Assembly: GCA_963669435.1 (NCBI GenBank)
Contig: OY770025.1
Coordinates: 2,294,001-2,358,000 of the forward strand
Origin: CALJFL01 sp963669435
Lineage (GTDB): Bacteria > Pseudomonadota > Gammaproteobacteria > Pseudomonadales > Halieaceae
Length of the DNA: 64,000 nt
Reading direction: 5' to 3'
Part shown: positions 8,895 through 17,693 of the stretch, one piece after another
Layout of the letters: each line of letters begins with the position of its first letter
Numbering within the stretch: the first letter of the stretch is position 1
Translations under genes and position numbers: made by a program
The notes under the pieces: generated by a model
What the model was told of the DNA's origin: nothing
Database searches by the model: none
Seen by the model: only the letters and a program-made list of their open reading frames with translations

Positions 8895-10139
8895 ATGAAT
8901 CAACAAGCGCAGATACCTGACCCCTGGCAGCTTGATTTGGCTGCGATTGATGTCAGCGATCCCAGACTGTATTCCCAGGATGCCTGGCGCCCCTATTTTG
9001 CTCGTCTGCGGGCAGAAGACCCGGTTCATTATCAGGCCGAGAGTCCCTTTGGGCCCTTCTGGTCGATTACCCGGTTTGAAGATATTGTGGCGGTAGACAG
9101 TAATTTTGCGGATTTTTCATCTGAGCCCACAATTGTCATCGGCGATCTCACCGACGATTTACCCGTAACGCAGTTCATTGCCATGGACCCGCCGAAACAC
9201 GATGAACAACGTCGTGCCGTACAGCCCGTTGTTGCCCCGAAGAACCTCGCAGAGATGGAGGCACTCATCCGCTCGAGAGTGATCGACATACTCGATAATC
9301 TTCCCCGGGGGGAAACCTTCGACTGGGTAGATGCAGTCTCTATCAATCTGACAACCCAGATGCTGGCAACCCTGTTTGATTTTCCGTTCGAGGAACGCCG
9401 TAAATTGACCTATTGGTCTGATCTCGCTGCGGGAAGCCCGGAGATCGCGGGTGGTGACACGGACCCGGAGGAGCGTTTGGCAGGCCTGCAGGACTGCCTG
9501 CAGACGTTTACCCGTATCTGGCACGAACGCAAAAATGACGGCATTGAAAGTATGGACCTGATCCGCCTGCTGCAACGCGATCCCAACACTGCCGACATGG
9601 TGGACAATCCAATGGAATATCTGGGGAACATCCTACTGCTGATCGTCGGCGGCAATGATACAACCCGGAACTCCGCCACCGCCGGTGTCATTGCACTGAA
9701 TGAGAATCCCGAAGAATACGGGAAGCTGCGCAAGGACACCTCACTGATTCCTTCGATGGTCTCAGAGGTCATACGTTGGCAGACGCCACTCATGCACATG
9801 CGGCGCACGGCTACGCGTGACCTTGAGTTTCGGGGCAAGTCGATTCGCAAAGGCGATAAAGTGGTGATGTGGTACCTCAGTGGCAACCACGATGACTCTG
9901 CCATAGAGCATGCTGACAAGTTCATCATTGACCGGAGCAACTCACGGCACCATATGTCCTTTGGATTTGGGGTGCACCGTTGTATGGGAAATCGCCTGGC
10001 AGAGATGCAGCTTCGCATTCTTTGGGAAGAGATCATGCAGCGGTTCGAAAAGATCGAGTTGATGGCCGAGCCCGATCGTGTTCAGTCCAATTTCGTACGG
10101 GGTTACTCTAATCTGCCGGTGCGAGTTCACCCCTGGTAG
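8895..10139 (+). CDS. Cytochrome P450, CYP153-type alkane/fatty-acid omega-hydroxylase
   Basis: The product has 414 residues from the ATG at 8895, preceded by GAGG at 8 bases; an in-frame ATG at 8826 lies inside the ferredoxin gene and is not used. The I-helix GGNDTTRNS is at 252–260, EVIR of the ExxR motif at 291–294, and the heme-binding segment SFGFGVHRCMGNRLAE with ligand Cys363. The sequence around the heme loop and the long GGNDTT helix match CYP153 enzymes, which hydroxylate terminal carbons of medium-chain alkanes. It forms a two-gene unit with the ferredoxin. The alcohol dehydrogenase and reductase that usually complete this operon are absent. Confidence 0.9.
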   Translation: MNQQAQIPDPWQLDLAAIDVSDPRLYSQDAWRPYFARLRAEDPVHYQAESPFGPFWSITRFEDIVAVDSNFADFSSEPTIVIGDLTDDLPVTQFIAMDPPKHDEQRRAVQPVVAPKNLAEMEALIRSRVIDILDNLPRGETFDWVDAVSINLTTQMLATLFDFPFEERRKLTYWSDLAAGSPEIAGGDTDPEERLAGLQDCLQTFTRIWHERKNDGIESMDLIRLLQRDPNTADMVDNPMEYLGNILLLIVGGNDTTRNSATAGVIALNENPEEYGKLRKDTSLIPSMVSEVIRWQTPLMHMRRTATRDLEFRGKSIRKGDKVVMWYLSGNHDDSAIEHADKFIIDRSNSRHHMSFGFGVHRCMGNRLAEMQLRILWEEIMQRFEKIELMAEPDRVQSNFVRGYSNLPVRVHPW

Positions 10140-10198
10140 GCTAAAACCCCGTTACTGGTGATGTATTGGCTCGAAGTTTGTTGCTAATTAGCATAGGC

Positions 10199-10263
10199 GG
10201 GGTCGGGCGCGCGAAAGCAGAAGGAGTTGACCGGGCTGGCGCACCAGCGGGGCCGCCATCAGC
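10199..10263. repeat. Dispersed repeat, copy A (partial)
   Basis: Shares its core, GCAGAAGGAGTTGACCGGGC followed by TGGCGCACCAGCGGGG, with copies at 13142–13246 and 17589–17693. The segment GCTGG-CGCA-CCAGC can form a hairpin. Similarity ends after about 65 bp here, so the tRNA-like right half of the other copies is missing or diverged. Confidence 0.6.
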
Positions 10264-10357
10264 CTGACGATTACCTGCCAGAATTGCGCGTAGGCCCGCT
10301 TGCGTCCTGGCAGTTTCCCTACTAATATTTTAAGTCTAAAAGGCGCGCCGAAGCGTC

Positions 10358-12988
10358 ATGCTGAGGTGCGATCACATTATCCCATTCTATGCCACGCTGC
10401 GCAGCGGGCACCGCCATTTCTTGTCTGCACCATTCCTTCTGGCTTTCCTTCTGGGCACCGCCCCCGGTATCGCCACTGCAGCGGCCACCCTGTATACCAA
10501 TCTTTCAACGTTTAACAGCGCCACCAACTTCGCGGCGGAAGTCTTCATAACCAATGATGAGAACGTGGGAAAGGCCGAGGACTTGGAATTGCAGCCGGGC
10601 GTGGAGTCTCTGGGGCCCAACACCATTCGAATCGGCACAGAAGATCCGGATACCGGGCAGGAGTCCCTCACCTATTTACGCGAGGATACCGGGCTGTTTT
10701 ACAGCTTCCGTTTTACGGCCACCGGGGACGTGCCCATTATCACATTCGATGATGAGGAAGGTGCCGGAAACATTGAAGCATTCGACAATGCCCTGTCACC
10801 GGGTGACATCGACGATGGCGAAGATGACGACTGGCGTATTCGCCTGATTGACCCTATCGCACCAATGCGCGCCTTTGGCTTCGAGCTGCGAGACAATAAC
10901 GGCAGCGCTGACGAGAAAATCTTGCTTTGGAACGCGGAGGGAAATGAGGTGGGCTACATTGACCTGGGGAATTATAACCTTCCCACCGGGAACGTTTTTC
11001 TGGGTGTTGTTAGCGACGAACCGTTCGTGGAGATCCGCTTTGATGAAGACGCCGGAGGAGACGACATAGCGGTAGCCGACTTTTATTTTGTACCCCACCA
11101 ACCCACGGCGGTAGACGTATACGCCGCCACGCTCGTCAATACGGCGCAGTCGCCCCAATCTGCCATCGTCACCCTGGAGGGTTCTGATGAGGCAGCCGCT
11201 CCGCTGACCTATTCAATCGTGAGCGATGTCGCACAGGGCACGCTGCGCGACCCCAATAACGGTGATGCCTTGGTCACTGGCGGCGCAATAGCCGGTCAAA
11301 CGCTTACCTACACTCCAAACGTTAACTTCACCGGCACAGATTCGTTTACCTATAAGGTGAACGACGGCAATGAGGATAGCGAAACCCGCGCGGCCACCCT
11401 TTCGGTATTTGAGGCTTATCGGCAGCAAGCTCTGCAAATTGGGGAGGATATTGACGGCGAAGCTGCGGGTGATGAGTCTGGTCATTCAGTATCGTTATCC
11501 AGCGACGGGCGCACCGTGGCGATTGGTGCCATCGAGAACGGCGACAATGGCGAACGTTCAGGCCACGTGCGCATCTACCGATGGAATGGGGCCAGTTGGG
11601 TTCAGCTGGGCGACGATATCGATGGTGAGGCTCAGGATGATCGGTCCGGTAGTTCCGTCGCTTTATCCAGCGACGGGAACACAGTAGCGATTGGTGCTCC
11701 TTACAACGACGGCTATGTCACCAACGCCGGGCACGTGCGCATCTACCGATGGAACGGGGCCAGCTGGCTCCAGCTGGGCGCCGATATCGACGGCGAGGCG
11801 GTAGGGGATCGGTCCGGTTGGTCCGTGTCTTTATCCAGCGACGGGAGCACTGTGGCGATTGGTGCTCCTTACAACGACGGCAATGGCGATGACGCCGGCC
11901 GCGTGCGCATCTACCGATGGAATGGGGCCACTTGGGCTCAGCTGGGTTCCGATATCGATGGCGAGGCCGCGGTTGATGATTACTCCGGTTGGTCAGTGGC
12001 TTTATCCAGCGACGGAAACAGCGTGGCGATTGGTGCATACGGGAACGACGGCAATGGCATCCGGGCTGGCCATGTACGCATCTATCGTTGGAACGGGGCC
12101 AGTTGGGTCCAGCTGGGCATCGATATCGACGGCGAAGCGCAAGACGATCAATCCGGTTGGTCAGTGTCTTTATCCAGCGACGGACGCACCGTGGCGATTG
12201 GTGCATACGGGAACGACGGCAATGGCATCCGGGCTGGCCATGTACGCATCTACCGTTGGAGCGGGGCCAGTTGGGTTCAGCTGGGCGACGATATCGACGG
12301 CGAAGCGCGAAACGATCAATCCGGTTTATCCGTGTCTCTATCCAGCGACGGACACACCGTGGCGATTGGTGCTCCTTACAACGACGGCGGCTCGGGCCAC
12401 GTGCGCATCTACCATTGGAACGGGGCCAGTTGGGTTCAGCTGGGCGCCGATATCGACGGCGAAGCGGTTCTCGATCTATCCGGTTGGTCAGTGTCTCTAT
12501 CCGGCGATGGGCAGTCCGTGGCAATTGATGCTATCGAGAACGACGGCAACGGCGACCGCTCGGGCCATGTGCGCATCTACGATCTCACCCTGTCCCCCGA
12601 GGAAGACGATGACCGCGACGGCATTATTAACGCCGATGATCAATGCCCGGCAACACCGGCCAGCGATATCGGTACGGTAAACAACCAGGGTTGCGCGCCC
12701 ACCGAGATCGACAGCGACAATGACGGTGTAAATGATGCACTCGATGCATTTCCCGATGACCCTGCCGAGACAACCGACACCGATGGCGATGGCCTGGGCG
12801 ACAATCGCGAAGCTGAGCTGGGCACCCTGCCAGACAACCCCGACACCGACGGTGACGGCTTTAGCGACTTCGATGAGGTAGAGGCCGAGACTGACCCCCT
12901 CTCGGCAAGCGACGTTCCCGCGGCCAACGGGCTCAACATTATCTTGATCAAGGCCGCCATGGATGCCGCGAGCCCACCATCGCCCTAA
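10358..12988 (+). CDS. Exported beta-propeller (FG-GAP-like) protein with Ig-like and calcium-binding repeats
   Basis: The product has 876 residues. A long signal peptide covers about 1–45. Residues about 45–245 are a globular region of no recognised family. A cadherin-like/tandem-95 Ig domain follows (about 248–352, ending in NFTGTDSFTYKVND). Seven tandem copies of a roughly 56-residue unit then run from about 362 to 740, each with DIDGEA, SGxSVxLSSDGxTVAIGA and HVRIYRWNGASWxQLG. Seven such units suggest a seven-bladed propeller. The tail (about 745–855) has thrombospondin-type-3 DxDxDG calcium sites. The extreme C-terminus (GLNIILIKAAMD) may be a sorting or anchoring tail. It is a likely cell-surface or matrix protein; the ligand is unknown. 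Confidence 0.8.
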   Translation: MLRCDHIIPFYATLRSGHRHFLSAPFLLAFLLGTAPGIATAAATLYTNLSTFNSATNFAAEVFITNDENVGKAEDLELQPGVESLGPNTIRIGTEDPDTGQESLTYLREDTGLFYSFRFTATGDVPIITFDDEEGAGNIEAFDNALSPGDIDDGEDDDWRIRLIDPIAPMRAFGFELRDNNGSADEKILLWNAEGNEVGYIDLGNYNLPTGNVFLGVVSDEPFVEIRFDEDAGGDDIAVADFYFVPHQPTAVDVYAATLVNTAQSPQSAIVTLEGSDEAAAPLTYSIVSDVAQGTLRDPNNGDALVTGGAIAGQTLTYTPNVNFTGTDSFTYKVNDGNEDSETRAATLSVFEAYRQQALQIGEDIDGEAAGDESGHSVSLSSDGRTVAIGAIENGDNGERSGHVRIYRWNGASWVQLGDDIDGEAQDDRSGSSVALSSDGNTVAIGAPYNDGYVTNAGHVRIYRWNGASWLQLGADIDGEAVGDRSGWSVSLSSDGSTVAIGAPYNDGNGDDAGRVRIYRWNGATWAQLGSDIDGEAAVDDYSGWSVALSSDGNSVAIGAYGNDGNGIRAGHVRIYRWNGASWVQLGIDIDGEAQDDQSGWSVSLSSDGRTVAIGAYGNDGNGIRAGHVRIYRWSGASWVQLGDDIDGEARNDQSGLSVSLSSDGHTVAIGAPYNDGGSGHVRIYHWNGASWVQLGADIDGEAVLDLSGWSVSLSGDGQSVAIDAIENDGNGDRSGHVRIYDLTLSPEEDDDRDGIINADDQCPATPASDIGTVNNQGCAPTEIDSDNDGVNDALDAFPDDPAETTDTDGDGLGDNREAELGTLPDNPDTDGDGFSDFDEVEAETDPLSASDVPAANGLNIILIKAAMDAASPPSP
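11437..12585 (+). repeat. Tandem coding repeats, about 168-bp period, seven copies
   Basis: These are the DNA counterpart of the propeller units. Copies 4 and 5, aligned from 12035 and 12203, are nearly identical over more than 100 bp, with a 168-bp period. That points to recent duplication or gene conversion, while the outer copies are more diverged. The high DNA similarity also opens long spurious frames on the opposite strand. Confidence 0.85.
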
Positions 12989-13141
12989 ACCCCTGTCCAC
13001 CAAGAGGGCTGTTCTTATCAGGGTTGATCAATTCTACTTTGATGCGAAAGCCGACATTCCACCACCCGAGCATGGGGCTGCAGACCAAGCGCTATAGTCG
13101 GGCGCTCTACTCTATAAAAAGCCTATAAGAATCAGGAAATT

Positions 13142-13246
13142 GTTGGGATCAGGCGCGCGGTAGCAGAAGTAGTTGACCGGGCTGGCGCACCAGCGGGGCG
13201 GCCACCGAGCCGTCGGACTGCAACCTTCGACCTGCCGATTATGAGG
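13142..13246. repeat. Dispersed repeat, copy B, with tRNA-like segment
   Basis: Contains the same core as copies A and C. It then continues with GGCCACCGAGCCGTCGGACT and CCTTCGACCTGCCGATTATG at its right end. That last stretch is identical to the anticodon-loop to T-arm part of the tRNA gene at 39080–39156, in the same orientation. It lies between the propeller gene and a convergent reductase gene. Confidence 0.7.
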
Positions 13247-13324
13247 AACGTACTAAGTCTGTCTGCATAGCGGCGCTCGAAGGCTCACGGACAGATTGTA
13301 TCAGCGTGCAAAGCGACCAACGAA

Positions 13325-13347
13325 AAAGCCCCGCTTAGCGGGGCTTT
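13325..13347 (-). terminator. Rho-independent terminator of the MDR gene
   Basis: AAAGCCCCGC-TTA-GCGGGGCTTT forms a 10-bp stem with a 3-base loop. On the minus strand it runs into TTTTT, 48 bp past the stop codon of the gene at 13395–14501. The plus-strand tract is weaker, but it could also stop transcripts from the propeller gene. Confidence 0.85.
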
Positions 13348-13394
13348 CAAATTCTATCGGCGTCTGTTAACCCTCGGTGGGGTCATCCGCTAAA

Positions 13395-14501
13395 TTAATG
13401 GCTTTCAGAAACAATAAGCACCTTGCCATTCTTTCCGCGCTGGTTTGCGCGAGTGACCGCTTCTTTAATTTCTGAGACGGTATAACGTGAATCGACGTCT
13501 GCTTTGATACCGCCACTTAAAACCAGGGGAATAATCTGCTTAAACGCCCCCTGAACCTGCTCACTCGATGCGGTTTTAAACCATTTTGAGAGCCAGAAAC
13601 CACGAACGCGAATGTCCTTGGATATGGTCATCGCGAGGTCAAGTGTGGGGAACTTGCCGGATAACACACCGTACACGACGATGGTACCGCCTGTATCAAG
13701 GCTAGCCGCCAGTCGTGAAAAGGTGTCGCCACCCACGGGGTCGATAGCAAGCGCAATAGGTGCACCGTTGGTTGCTTCGGCAATATCATTGGCGAGTTCA
13801 GGGCCGTCGATTAGTACCACATCGCCACCCTTGGCTTTTAACTCTTCTGCCAAGCCTTCACGGCGAACAACGTTAACCGTTTTTATACCGCGCTGTTTGG
13901 CCAGTTGAATAATATAACCGCCTACCGCTGAGTTCGCAGCACTCTGCACGATCCAGTCGCCCTCTTTGAGGTCAGCGAAGTCCGACAACATCAGTAGGGC
14001 CGCGATGGGATTCACTGATGCCATCGACAGCTGCTCGATGGCTTCGGGTGTGACATTGCCGAGGTCTGGAAGGGGAACAACGCGCCCCGCTGGTGCGACT
14101 AATTCTTCAGTCCAGGTGCTAAAGCCCCCAAGTAAAACTAACTGGCCATTGGTCAGATGACTGATACCCTCTGAAACTTCAAGCACTCGGCCCACACCTT
14201 CATTGCCAGGTTTAAAAGGGAGTTCTGGCGTGCTGAGATAGTCGCCGCTGATCTGCAAAAGAGTAGAAGGGTGTATCGGTGCAGCTAGCACTTTGACCCG
14301 GACCTGACCGTTTTGTAGCGCAGGGGAGTCAGCGGTTTTAACTTCGAGCACCTCAGCTGGATCTCCAAGCTGGTTGGACTCAATGTATTTGTAGGTGGCG
14401 CTATCGCTATGTTTGGCTGTTTCGCTGTTGGCACCTGCAAATGCAGTCGAAGTGAATCCCATAAGGAGAGCCGCCATCAAAAGTGTAATACGCTTTGTCA
14501 T
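13395..14501 (-). CDS. Exported MDR-family oxidoreductase (MECR/quinone-oxidoreductase-like)
   Basis: The product has 368 residues. Residues 1–22 are a clear Sec signal peptide ending in AFA. The rest is a zinc-free medium-chain dehydrogenase/reductase: a GroES-like N-domain (HPSTLLQISGDY, PGNEGVGRVLEV) and a Rossmann domain with QSAANSAVGGYIIQLAK. The last pattern is typical of trans-2-enoyl-CoA reductase/MECR-like enzymes, which use NADPH. An NADPH enzyme with an export signal is odd, since the periplasm holds no NADPH pool; either the signal is misleading or a bound cofactor is used. It is followed by a strong terminator. Confidence 0.8.
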   Translation of the reverse strand: MTKRITLLMAALLMGFTSTAFAGANSETAKHSDSATYKYIESNQLGDPAEVLEVKTADSPALQNGQVRVKVLAAPIHPSTLLQISGDYLSTPELPFKPGNEGVGRVLEVSEGISHLTNGQLVLLGGFSTWTEELVAPAGRVVPLPDLGNVTPEAIEQLSMASVNPIAALLMLSDFADLKEGDWIVQSAANSAVGGYIIQLAKQRGIKTVNVVRREGLAEELKAKGGDVVLIDGPELANDIAEATNGAPIALAIDPVGGDTFSRLAASLDTGGTIVVYGVLSGKFPTLDLAMTISKDIRVRGFWLSKWFKTASSEQVQGAFKQIIPLVLSGGIKADVDSRYTVSEIKEAVTRANQRGKNGKVLIVSESH

Positions 14502-14600
14502 AGAGTGTTCCTGTTAAAAGTGTTTATTTAATAAAGCTTAAGCGGGCTGGCTTGCCGGTGTTGGCGTGTTCCTGCCAGAGCTGTCTTTTTCGTTACTGTG

Positions 14601-15917
14601 TTAATTCACCTCGTTATTGAGATCTTCATTTTCTCGTTCGAACCATCGCCCGAGATAGATACCGACCAGTGCCCAGACCGCAGCTATAGCTGCGCCAACC
14701 AGGGCAACGGCTGCCAGGCCTAGACCCAGGCCCTGTGTTAATGCAGTAAACAGCCAGGCCATGATGGTATCGCCGCCCCGATAGGCAACTATGTCGATAA
14801 CCGGCTTGGCCTTGAAGCGGGTTTCCGGACTGACGTTCGTAAACAGCATTTCGCGAGCGGGCCGAGTAACGGCATAGTTGCCGGCTCGACGCGCTATCTG
14901 TAACGCCACAACAATACCGATCAAGGGCATCACCGCAATGGCCAGTAGTCCAATACAAATGAGTACGGGAATCAGCGCGATGGTCACCGGCAACCCGAAT
15001 TTACTGGCGATTCGACCTGTTGCAAAAAACCCGGTGGCAATCGACAGAACATTAACCGCTAGATCCATCTGCGCCCAGATTGCCGTGCGTTCATCACGGG
15101 TCAGATCGGCTAGCAGATTCTTTAGCTCAAAATAAACGAAAGAGCTGATGCCGGTGTAGAGCAAAATGAACAGACCAATGCCCAGCAGATAAGGGCTGGT
15201 AAAAAACAGCTTGAACCCCTCGAGTGAACTACCGCCAAGAGATGATGAAGCCCTTGCCGTTGTTAGATCCACGTTATGAAGGTCTGTCGTTTTGAGCGAT
15301 TGCAGAAAAAATATAATGGGTATTGGGGCCAGTAGCATCAGGCTAGCGATAAGCATTAAGTTATCGGTACCCAATGAGTCTGAGAAAAAAGAAGGGATTG
15401 CAGGGCCAATCAATCCACCCACACTGGCACCGGCCGCGATAATTCCGAACAACCGGCGAGCCTGCTCTTTATTAAAAAGGTCAGACATAAAGCTCCAGAA
15501 CACAGAAATGTGAAACAGGCTAAAAACACTGACCCAGACGTAAAAGGACTTGTCGATTAATGTCCGATCTTGAATAGATGAGCCCGCGATGTAAAAAGTA
15601 ACAAACGTCAGCGCAAAAAATCCGTACATGCCAGGGACAAGGATTTTTATGCGCACGCGTGAAACCGCGAAACCATAAATCGCAACGATAGCGGTGCTAA
15701 TAAAGAAATTAAGCGTCCAGAGCCAGCTGACTTCAACATCCGTCCAGTCGCTAGCCATGGCATCGCGAACGGGTCGCAGAATGTAGTAGGCGGCCATCAA
15801 GATAACGACAAAGAGAAAAGAGCCACAAGTAGCCTTGATCTCGTTGGCATTGACGGCGGTGGTAGCCCGTATGAAGTTACTAATTGGGTTACTGCGGCTT
15901 GCGCTACTTTCTGTCAA
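14601..15917 (-). CDS. MFS / NTP–NDP-exchanger-like membrane transporter
   Basis: The product has 438 residues with about 12 predicted transmembrane segments. The opening AYYILRPVRDAMASDW and a later ARRAGNYAVTRPAREMLFT segment match the proteobacterial MFS subgroup related to ATP/ADP translocases of the TLC type. Those of plastids and parasites exchange nucleotides; free-living homologues have no settled substrate. It lies 99 bp upstream of the exported MDR gene on the same strand, so cotranscription is possible. No soluble domain is attached. Confidence 0.75.
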   Translation of the reverse strand: MTESSASRSNPISNFIRATTAVNANEIKATCGSFLFVVILMAAYYILRPVRDAMASDWTDVEVSWLWTLNFFISTAIVAIYGFAVSRVRIKILVPGMYGFFALTFVTFYIAGSSIQDRTLIDKSFYVWVSVFSLFHISVFWSFMSDLFNKEQARRLFGIIAAGASVGGLIGPAIPSFFSDSLGTDNLMLIASLMLLAPIPIIFFLQSLKTTDLHNVDLTTARASSSLGGSSLEGFKLFFTSPYLLGIGLFILLYTGISSFVYFELKNLLADLTRDERTAIWAQMDLAVNVLSIATGFFATGRIASKFGLPVTIALIPVLICIGLLAIAVMPLIGIVVALQIARRAGNYAVTRPAREMLFTNVSPETRFKAKPVIDIVAYRGGDTIMAWLFTALTQGLGLGLAAVALVGAAIAAVWALVGIYLGRWFERENEDLNNEVN

Positions 15918-16053
15918 AACGGATTCCTCTTTATTGTTGCTCTGGTAACCCAGCGCGACTGCTTATGGGCCTGGTCGGATTCAGGCCAGGCCTGGATCTC
16001 TCGCCCCTTTCGAGTATGGGGATTATTAGTATGTTTTTCGACAAGATAAATAG

Positions 16054-16194
16054 CCCATTTTCCTAAACATTATTGTCTATATAGCAATAAAAGTTGATCA
16101 ATCAATTGCTTACATTGATCTTAAGGGCAGGGAGAGCGGCTTCGGCGATACCTCCTATATCGACGAGGTTATCGTAAAGATCAATCGCAAGTAG
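16054..16194 (+). pseudogene. Possible C-terminal gene remnant
   Basis: A 46-codon open stretch without a start ends in GFGDTSYIDEVIVKINRK and a stop. The pattern resembles the last strand of carbohydrate-binding or laminin-G-like beta-sandwich domains. Nothing coding precedes it. It sits in the 350-bp gap between the transporter and OYE genes, which is otherwise empty. It may be the tail of a deleted gene; chance is not excluded. Confidence 0.2.
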
Positions 16195-16267
16195 GATGAG
16201 AGAGCGGTGGCCCGATGTTGTACTCCACTCCCGGATCGGTCCAGGCAAGTTAACTTGTCAGTACCCA

Positions 16268-17440
16268 CTACGGTGTCGCCGCCGGATAATCCGTATACCC
16301 ATTTGCACCCCCTTGATAGAGAGTATCAGGGTCCAGCGGGCTCAAAGGAATTCCGTCTCGGAAACGTTCCACAAGATCCGGATTAGAGATGTAGTGGCGG
16401 CCATATGAGATCAGGTCCGCATGCCCGGCCTTTATCGCATCAGTACCAGAGCGAAAGTCATAATTTTGATTCAGCATATAGGTGCCTGAGTATATTTTTC
16501 GCATTTTGAGTGCGGTTCGGTCCGGCCCGCGATCGTCACTGTTTTCATCCAATACATGTAGATAGGCCAACCCATACTTGTTCAGCTCCGCTGCCGCGCT
16601 GGTAAATGTAGCGTCCGGGTTGCTGTCGCTCATACTGTTATAAGGGTTTGTAGGAGAAAGCCTTACGCCGACACGATCTGCTGACCAGACTCCCACAACG
16701 GCTTCTGTCACTTCCATCAAGAATCGCAACCGATTCTTGATACTTCCACCATAGGCGTCTGTTCGCTGATTGGAGCCATCTCGAATGAACTGATCAATCA
16801 GATACCCATTGGCTGCATGAATTTCGACACCGTCAAAGCCTGCCTCTTTTGATAGTTCGGTAGACCTTGCATATTCCCCGACCGCGGCGGCAATATCCTG
16901 CCGGGTCATGGCCCTGGGCGTCACATAGGGTTCTTTACCCAACGGCGTATAGGCGTCGCCACTAGCGGCAATCGGAGAGGGTCCGATAGGCGTTGCTCCG
17001 TTCTGGAAGTGTGGATGTGAGACCCTGCCGGTATGCCATAGCTGCAGGAAGATTCGCCCACCCTTACGGTGCACGGCGTCCGTTACCTGTCTCCAGCCTT
17101 TGACATGGGCTTGTGTGTAGATGCCGGGGGAGCCTCCCCAGCCATAGGCTTGTTTAGAAATCGCAGTGCCTTCAGTGATGATGAGTCCGGCGCTAGCACG
17201 CTGAGAATAGTACTCCGCCATCAGAGGATTTGGTGTTCTGGATTCCCCTGCGCGCCCTCTCGTCAATGGCGCCATGACGATTCGGTTCGCCAGTTTCAGG
17301 TCCCCTACGGAGACAGCGTCAAACAGACTCAACTCCGACTCATCACCAAGTCTTGCATACGCCGCCGGCATGGCCAGGGCACCTAGCATGCCCATCATCA
17401 GTGCTCTTCTTTGTAAGTCGGGATGTTCGTTAGAACTCAT
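16268..17440 (-). CDS. Old Yellow Enzyme (NADH:flavin oxidoreductase / alkene reductase) with export signal
   Basis: The product has 390 residues. The N-terminus QRRALMMGMLGALAMPAAYA looks like a twin-arginine (Tat) signal, which suits a folded FMN protein. The mature part is a complete OYE barrel: NRIVMAPLTRGRA FMN-binding strand, LQLWHTGRVSHP, the substrate His/Asn pair in EIHAANGYLIDQF, and SNQRTDAYGGS. The closest type is the N-ethylmaleimide reductase/pentaerythritol tetranitrate reductase group, which reduces activated C=C bonds. These enzymes are nearly always cytoplasmic, so export is unusual. With the exported MDR reductase 2.9 kb away it may form a pair acting on enones. Confidence 0.88.
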   Translation of the reverse strand: MSSNEHPDLQRRALMMGMLGALAMPAAYARLGDESELSLFDAVSVGDLKLANRIVMAPLTRGRAGESRTPNPLMAEYYSQRASAGLIITEGTAISKQAYGWGGSPGIYTQAHVKGWRQVTDAVHRKGGRIFLQLWHTGRVSHPHFQNGATPIGPSPIAASGDAYTPLGKEPYVTPRAMTRQDIAAAVGEYARSTELSKEAGFDGVEIHAANGYLIDQFIRDGSNQRTDAYGGSIKNRLRFLMEVTEAVVGVWSADRVGVRLSPTNPYNSMSDSNPDATFTSAAAELNKYGLAYLHVLDENSDDRGPDRTALKMRKIYSGTYMLNQNYDFRSGTDAIKAGHADLISYGRHYISNPDLVERFRDGIPLSPLDPDTLYQGGANGYTDYPAATP

Positions 17441-17588
17441 TATGAAATCTCCAGGGTTGTTACGCGAAAGGCCACATGCATCTAACGATCTTTAGGCTTT
17501 TTTGGCTAAGCCGCGATTTAAAGGATACACGAAGGGATACATATCGGCTTGCAGTGCACGCCGAAAGCTTGTAACTCATTGATTTTAT

Positions 17589-17693
17589 GGTGGGCCCAGG
17601 CGCGCGGTAGCAGAAGGAGTTGACCGGGCTGGCGCACCAGCGGGGCGGCCACCGAGCCGTCGGACCGCAGCCTTCGACCTGCCGATTATGAGT
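17589..17693. repeat. Dispersed repeat, copy C, with tRNA-like ends
   Basis: The most complete copy. On the left is GGTGGGCCCAG, which equals the acceptor-stem end of the tRNA at 39080–39156; on the right is CCTTCGACCTGCCGATTATG plus AGT, equal to its anticodon/T-arm region. Between them lie about 70 bp of GC-rich, hairpin-forming sequence shared with copies A and B. It looks like a tRNA 3' half interrupted by an insert. Confidence 0.7.

Noticed and set aside
11718..12524. Long minus-strand frame (268 codons) rich in Arg/Pro
   Set aside because: It is a mirror of the tandem propeller repeats; the translation is repetitive and basic, with no start signal.
10199..17693. CRISPR array from the three dispersed repeats
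   Set aside because: The copies are 3–4 kb apart, about 65–105 bp long and diverged, with no spacers; no cas genes are present.
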